From Kalaharituber pfeilii (taxonomy: Eukaryota; Ascomycota; Pezizomycetes; Pezizales; Pezizaceae), in the NCBI GenBank assembly GCA_015179045.1, contig WHUZ01000013.1:930001-994000 (forward strand): DNA of 64,000 bases, written 5' to 3'. Each line of letters begins with the position of its first letter. The stretch's first letter is position 1. A program made the translations under genes and the position numbers. Positions 59,001-64,000 of the stretch are shown one piece after another. The notes under the pieces were generated by a model. The model searched no databases. It was given only the letters and a program-made list of their open reading frames with translations, and had not been told where the DNA came from.

Positions 59001-59082
59001 ACAACAAAGGTACCTCATCGAGGCCTGCCTTCACACCTCTGAGGATAAGGAACCTACCGTCAATGATGCCAATTCCATCCAT
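56058..59082 (-). CDS. MAK10: NatC N-alpha-acetyltransferase auxiliary subunit NAA35/Mak10
   Basis: Scaffold subunit of the ribosome-associated NatC complex, which acetylates N-termini starting Met-hydrophobic. Twelve exons: 59082-59058, 58972-58859, 58802-58735, 58662-58540, 58479-58243, 58180-57707, 57655-57358, 57326-57238, 57181-56804, 56694-56542, 56437-56315, 56228-56058. Phase is exact and yields 750 aa, normal for Mak10. Diagnostic stretches: DITQRFTEEAES, LAIGQLVQDPNFTLLEAVGA, IMDPKMDSGLMPA, IIGIMDQLLSYEMAWHSGN, LNVLRGYCLGVIKSC and WVFYYKLRIMEWIVLLGFEL. Introns 3 and 4 both need a GC-AG splice with donor GCATGT. The intron at 57706-57656 is 51 nt and stopless. Start choice (MDGIGIIDG) depends on a small first exon and is less certain. 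Confidence 0.92.
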
Positions 59083-59516
59083 TGCTTTACTTCAATGAGG
59101 CTCTTGCGGGATTACAGTCAGCCTCGTGCTGTTGCTTTGCCTGTGGCTCTGACGTGAATGGTGGGGGTCCCAGGGTGGGGGGTGAAAGGTGTCTGCAGAT
59201 AGTTCAACGGGGCCGCGTGCCACCAGCGGGGCAGGAAAAGACAATTTCTAGTGTGGGCGAGTTGTTCTCAGGTTATTTGTGGGCTGGTCAAATGGGGATT
59301 GATAAAGAATGAGCGCCCAGTGAGAGGGGCCAATATATCACGACAGAGTCTATTTAGTCACTCTAAATTTGTTTTTTACAGCTTGGACAAAGCATCCCCC
59401 CCTCCTCCTCACCACCAACGTCTGATAGGTGATTTCCCTGCATCATAACTTCCCAATAAGCAATGCCCTTTATCCCTTCATCCCATAATTTCCGTAGCAT
59501 ATATTATGCGACCGCC
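59083..59516. other. Intergenic between NAA35 5' end and ATP15 3' end
   Basis: About 430 bases between two minus-strand genes, presumably the NAA35 promoter and the ATP15 3' UTR. No gene seen. Confidence 0.55.
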
Positions 59517-59840
59517 TTACGATGAGTGAGGAGCGGCGGGGTTGCTCAGTGGCTTCGAGTCAAGTTGCTTTCCCCCCTACGCACATTGTTATCAGCTATC
59601 ATCACCTCATTAAGCCACGCAATTCAATATTACTACCTCCCACTTAGCCATCTTCAAGTCCATATCTCCGCGGCGCTCGGCGGCGAGACGGTGTTGTTCC
59701 TTGAGGCTTCGGCGGACGACACGGGCCGTGATCGCAAGGTACTTGTTGAAACTATTTGAAATCCGGTCAGCTTCCGACTTGCCGAATTGAGGGAATAATA
59801 GGCCTTACGAGAAACCGGCAGCTTTCCAAGCAGCGACCAT
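59517..59840 (-). CDS. ATP15: Mitochondrial ATP synthase epsilon subunit
   Basis: Smallest subunit of the F1 central stalk, inner mitochondrial membrane. It is too short and split for ORF calling. Three exons: 59840-59809, 59751-59637, 59576-59517. Introns are GTAAGG...AATAG and GTAGTA...GTAG. Phase is exact and the protein is 68 aa: MVAAWKAAGFSFNKYLAITA, then RVVRRSLKEQHRLAAERRGD, MDLKMAKWEGGKQ and a short tail. WKAAG(F/L)S(F/Y)NKYLAI and RVVRRSLKE are the family hallmark. There is no cleavable presequence, as usual. QCR2 lies 390 bases upstream on the same strand. A CACGTG box at 59993-59998 is 153 bases before the start. Confidence 0.93.
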
Positions 59841-60229
59841 CTTAAACAATTAATTGATGAGGTGATGCGGTACTTTGAATTGAGCCGAGATCGGGGTGAG
59901 TGAGGTGCTTCTGGGGTGGATCTTAAGTGTCTCGGAGGTCGGGTTTCGTTCGTGAGAAACTGGTTATCGTGTGATTAGTCACCTTTGATAACCACGTGAC
60001 AGTAGTTGTGGAGGATAGGAGCCGCAGAGAAATGCAGGGTCGTGTATATTGTCTAAATATAAAACTCCATTGTATATATACTGTAACTTCTAAGAGAGCT
60101 TCTTCTTCACAAGTTCAAGTAGAATAAACCCAGGTAATAATTTTAAAACAGCAATGGTACTATAAATGCATCTAACAAAATCATTCCTCCACCCTCTATT
60201 AACAAGTGCACCGAATTCTTAAGGAAAAA
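59841..60229. promoter_or_regulatory. ATP15 promoter and QCR2 3' flank
   Basis: About 390 bases. CACGTGAC at 59993-60000 and AT-rich sequence beyond it. No gene seen. Confidence 0.55.
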
Positions 60230-61758
60230 TCAGATCTTGAGCCCTATATCCTCCGCGAATGGAAGGACATGTAGGTCTCCCACAGCCGCAAAGGTTGCCC
60301 TGCCGCCAATGATTGCAGCAACAGCCTATATAACATAAGCATCTAATCAAGCATAGAGTCGGAAGTGGAGAAAACTTACATTCTTCATTGACTGTGGTGT
60401 GACGGCTTCAATGGCTTTCACAATCGCATCAGCCTGTGGTACAGTTCCGTTCGAGATAAGGCTTTGTCCGACAAGCTCCAATCCAGTTGATCTGTCCTCA
60501 ACCTCGGCCAAAACGTCAAATTTGGCTTGTGCAACTGCTTTCTTGACCTCTTCAGCACTGGCGTTGGCGGCATCATGAAGGGCTTTCACAACGGCATGGC
60601 CAGCCTTCTCTAGGTCCGTATCAAGACCAGTGACAGTTATATATAAAAGTCCAGCGTCGGTGAAGTGAGTATGACCGGCAACCGCAGATGCACCAGGAAT
60701 ATCAGCAACTGCTCGACTGAGGAGGGAAAAACCGGAGTTCCACTTGACAGCGGTTTGTCCTCCAAGAAGGTGGGTAAGAACCTTATATTCAGCCTTGAAG
60801 TTGGGCGAGCCTGGAGTTCCTGGGAAGGCAACAACATAAGTACTGCCGTGGACAGAGTTCACCCGAGCCTCGCCACCATAATATTTTGTTGCCGGGCTGC
60901 TAACTTTCTCTCCAGCCTTAAGGTCCTTGAAAAATTCACTAGCCCACTTGCTGAGCTCAGAGTGAGGCGCACCAGATGCAACAAGAGCAATGTTTGATTT
61001 GCTGAAAACTTTCGATGCATAGTCGGAGATAGCGGTTGGATTGACATATTTGTTCGCCGTAGCAAGCCTAGGAGCTCCCAGACCCTTATGGAAAGCGACA
61101 CCATGAGCATGCTCAAGAGCCAATTGCGAGGGGTTCGCGAGGAGCTTCAGAAGGTCGAACTTCATTGTGGGAGCGGTTTCCTCAGTGAAGACATAGTCTG
61201 CGTTCGTGAACAAATCAGCACCAACACAGTACGCTCATATATTACAGGACATACGCTGAAACCTGCTGGACTGCAATATGTCTGCCATAGCAGCAACAAA
61301 CCAAGGAAGATCTTGACGGAGGAATTGGGCTCGAAGGACAATGTTCTCCCGGGAGAGAGTTGTTTCTAGTCTTCCACCAAGCAATTCCGCCTCCCTTTGG
61401 ATTCGCAAGGCAGAGCGTCTTTCTGTATTCTGTCCCACTCAGTTGCGTCAGCATCAGCTCCTAAGCTACTTCCGCAAGCGCCGCGTTTCGGGCGTACCTT
61501 CCAGGTGAAATGCTGAAGAGCATGAGCCAGGCCGGGGGCCGACTCATACCTGCTTCCTGCTCTGATAACCAATGCCAAAGATGTTGTTGGAGCGCCATCA
61601 TCCCTCGAAGCAATCTTGACACCCTGGGCCTCGGAGGCCTCGAACTGGAATGGGTTCACATTGGCAGCTGCGGCCATGTTCCGCGAGCATTTGGGGGCCT
61701 TTGGGGCGGCCCGCAGCCATTGGTTTGTCGCCCGAGAAAGGGACCTTCGGCCGAGCAT
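60230..61758 (-). CDS. QCR2: Ubiquinol-cytochrome c reductase core protein 2
   Basis: Matrix-facing core subunit of respiratory complex III, from the M16 metallopeptidase family but without a working zinc site. Four exons: 61758-61498, 61429-61255, 61197-60380, 60325-60230, 449 aa in phase. Residues 1-30 form an Arg-rich presequence (MLGRRSLSRATNQWLRAAPK). The M16 fold follows with ASRDDGAPTTSLALVIRAGS, YESAPGLAHALQHFTWKNTE, RRSALRIQREAELLGGRLET, and in the C-terminal half VNSVHGSTYVVAFPGTPGSP, VLTHLLGGQTAVKWNSGFSL and a final VGDLHVLPFAEDIGLKI. The HxxEH-type metal motif is replaced by HALQHF, consistent with core 2 being catalytically inactive. The start follows a longer open frame upstream, but MLGRRSL is the natural presequence. 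It is divergent from RPC82. Confidence 0.94.
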
Positions 61759-62175
61759 TGTGTACGGCGGGGGGAGCTGAGGGCGTGGTAAGGATGCGAG
61801 AGGGGATGACGTTCGCGGCTGGAGGGCGAAAAATATGCGGGAGGTCGCAGAGTTGAGCCGAGCGGGTGCAAAGGTGGGATGGTCTTGGATTCGGATGACG
61901 CTCATTGGATGGTAGCGGTGCGGGACTGACATCTACGCGCCCCGCACGGCGGCCCCGCGCACATGCCAGCACGGGCCCTGGCGCACGAGAGCCGCCCGAA
62001 GCCTCGTGCTGCTGAATTTTCTTGCTTCTCGCGCACCCACCTGTCCTGAGTCACTCTGCCTGCCCCCATATCGTGAACGGCCCCCTCTCCAGTCCTGTAC
62101 GCTGGCCAGTCCCCGCTGAGCACGCCCCGCCCGCCTCTACGATCCCCCAATTGACCGTGCTGACCAGACCATGGG
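61759..62175. promoter_or_regulatory. Divergent promoter region, QCR2 and RPC82
   Basis: 417 bases of GC-rich sequence between two start codons. The ORFs in it are overlapping artefacts of GC-rich composition. Confidence 0.6.
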
Positions 62176-64000
62176 ATGTCTCAAGTAACGGCCTCCACCC
62201 CTACCTCAGAGTCATGGATAGTGGTGAAGCTAACGTTCCTTGCTCCAGAAAAACGCTGCCGAGCTTTGTGCTGTTTTGTTGAAAGAGATCTATGGGGAGG
62301 TGTCCTCAGTAAGCCCTCAACCCACCGCAATGCTATTTTATTTGATTTCTCATTCTAGCCGTCCTGTGACACAGAGAGTCGCTTCCGTCCTCCTTGAATA
62401 TGGCCGGCTTAACCTTCAGACACTAGTTCGGTACAGCAAACTCCCCGAGAAAATTGTGAAACAAACGCTTGTGGTGCTCATACAGCTACACTTGGTAGTT
62501 CACTCCACTCACAAGGAGGGCCATCGAGATGAGGTTTACTACGAATGCACTTGGCTCCAGGTATACGAGCTCCTACATGCTGGAAAGATGATAGCCATGG
62601 TGGAGGAGCGGTTTGGGACCGATGGAGCCTATATAATCAGCAACATGCTACAGATGGGACATGTGAGGGTTAGTGATTTTTTGGCTGGTAGTGGTCTGTC
62701 CGACAACCCGAAACAAGCGGCTACCAACGGAACGTCGAATGGTGTCACGGATGCTACAAAGTCTGCTCCTACTAGCTTAGCTAGTCTGAGAGCAGCCATG
62801 GGCGACTTGCTGAGAAGTCGGTACCTCATTCAGGTCCATGAACACCATATGCATCCACAAACCGACGTTATCAACGATGTGAGAGCTAAAATCACAAGAC
62901 AAGTAAAAGAATCTCATGGGGCTATGAGTGATCTAAAACTTAAGAAGGTGGTAGACGCTCAATTAAAGTCCAAATTGAGAGAACTAGCTGTAGGCGATAT
63001 CTCAGAGAATGCGGGCATGAAGAAAAGAATGGCCCAGGTTGAAGTGGCCACCTCAAATAAGCGGCCTTCGAAACGTGCAAAATTGTCTAATAACTTTGAG
63101 GATGTAAGCGGGAAGGAGGCAGTGTGGCAGATTGATGTATTTTTGCTTGCCCTCCAAACTTTCACAAATACTGATCAAGCTTCCGCAGGAGAACAGCGTT
63201 GTACGAGTTAATCACGAGAAGTTCCTCATCTTATTCCGAAATAAAGAACTAGTAACTATGGCTGAGCGAAGGCTTGGAAAAACTACTTCGCTTGTATTTG
63301 GGCAGCTTTTGAAAGCTCTGGAGGATAAAATACACCGCTGTCAGGATACTGCCGGTATGGAGGAGGAGGAATCTGACCCAAAGAAAAGTATGAAGTCGAG
63401 GCCGCTTTTCTTTTCTCAGAATTTGTACTGATCATTTTCCTTAGAGTTAAAAATCAGCACCCTAGAACTATCACGTACATTTGACAAAGATATCGAACTT
63501 GGAGATACCATTGCACCACTACCCAAAAATACCGTCAATGGCAAAAAAAGACCAAATGACTTCAATGATGACGATATGGGACTCAACAGAGCGAACGGTA
63601 CAGGTAATGGAGATGACGAGGCAGAAGATGACGAGGATGAAGAGAGAGATGAATGGGCGGAAGACCAAGAGGTTAACCCCGAAACGGCCGCAAAGAAGAG
63701 GAGGATGGCCATAATCAAAGATCACTTGGATTTATTGGCCCAAGATTCATATCCTTTTGTCAAATCTGAAGGGAATCGGGGACTTGGAGAGTGGAGCGTT
63801 GATTTTGGTGCTTTGATTAAAACAATGAAACAAGTGGAGATTGAGAAGATTATTGAACAACGATTTGGGGGAGTAGCAACTAGGCTACTAAGGATATTAC
63901 AGGAGAAGGGCAAGTTGGATGAGAAGCAGGTATGTATCCTCCTCTCTGACCTTTCTCCGTGGTCTCGAATTCTGAAGTCTGGGCCAACTTACACCCCAAC
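62176..64000 (+). CDS. RPC82: RNA polymerase III subunit RPC82/Rpc3, 5' part (runs off right edge)
   Basis: Subunit of the Rpc82-Rpc34-Rpc31 trimer, which opens the promoter for RNA polymerase III (tRNA and 5S genes). Exons seen: 62176-62184 (9 nt, MSQ), 62249-62308, 62375-63136, 63189-63387, 63445-63929, then an intron starting GTATGT that runs past the edge. Phase is consistent. Winged-helix segments read KNAAELCAVLLKEIYGEVSS, RVASVLLEYGRLNLQTLVRY, YECTWLQVYELLHAGKM, DLLRSRYLIQVHEHHMHPQT, VVRVNHEKFLILFRNKELV and then an acidic linker (DDEAEDDEDEERDEWAED) before DSYPFVKSEGNRGLGEWSVD. The tiny first exon was chosen because its in-phase donor GTAACG and the branch GCTAAC fit. The 66-nt intron 62309-62374 is in phase and stopless. 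Confidence 0.92.

Overview
This window is nuclear DNA from a filamentous ascomycete fungus (Pezizomycotina). Genes are split by short introns, mostly 45-120 nt. These have GTAWGT-type donors, CTAAC/CTAAT/CTGAC branch points and AG acceptors, so nearly every protein has to be assembled from several exons. A complex I 75 kDa subunit argues against budding yeasts of the Saccharomyces group. The ERG4-type sterol reductase, a class II histone deacetylase with an Arb2 tail and a Raf1-like WD40 protein fit filamentous ascomycetes. Intron density is high (14 exons in both GAPDH and the HDAC, 12 in the NatC subunit). I cannot place the organism more precisely.

Layout, left to right: SPT16 (minus, cut by the left edge); ERG4 sterol C-24 reductase (minus); a USP10/Ubp3-type deubiquitinase (minus), divergent from an RNF10/Mag2-type RING E3 ligase (plus); an AT-rich gap with a SINE-like remnant; a membrane-anchored PHP-domain protein (minus); an unrecognised low-complexity R/G-rich protein (minus); a Raf1-like WD40 protein with N-terminal PIP-box motifs (minus), divergent from NUP54/Nup57 (plus); TOM5 (minus, tiny), divergent from IWS1 (plus); complex I 75 kDa subunit (plus); an RNase III (minus); cytochrome c oxidase subunit 5 (minus); a poorly resolved stretch with possible decayed exons; GAPDH (plus); a 3.7 kb repeat island with three inverted-repeat elements; a class II histone deacetylase (plus); a divergent mitochondrial carrier (plus); a long-chain acyl-CoA synthetase (plus); NatC auxiliary subunit NAA35/Mak10 (minus); ATP synthase epsilon ATP15 (minus, tiny); QCR2 (minus), divergent from RNA polymerase III subunit RPC82 (plus, cut by the right edge).

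Two themes stand out. Many genes serve mitochondria: complex I 75 kDa, QCR2, COX5, ATP15, TOM5 and a carrier. Others serve chromatin and transcription: SPT16, IWS1, the Raf1-like protein, the HDAC and RPC82. The most interesting arrangement is the head-to-head USP10/Ubp3 and RNF10/Mag2 pair, an eraser and a writer of ubiquitin on the 40S ribosomal subunit. I found no CRISPR array, rRNA or convincing tRNA, and no obvious secondary-metabolite cluster.
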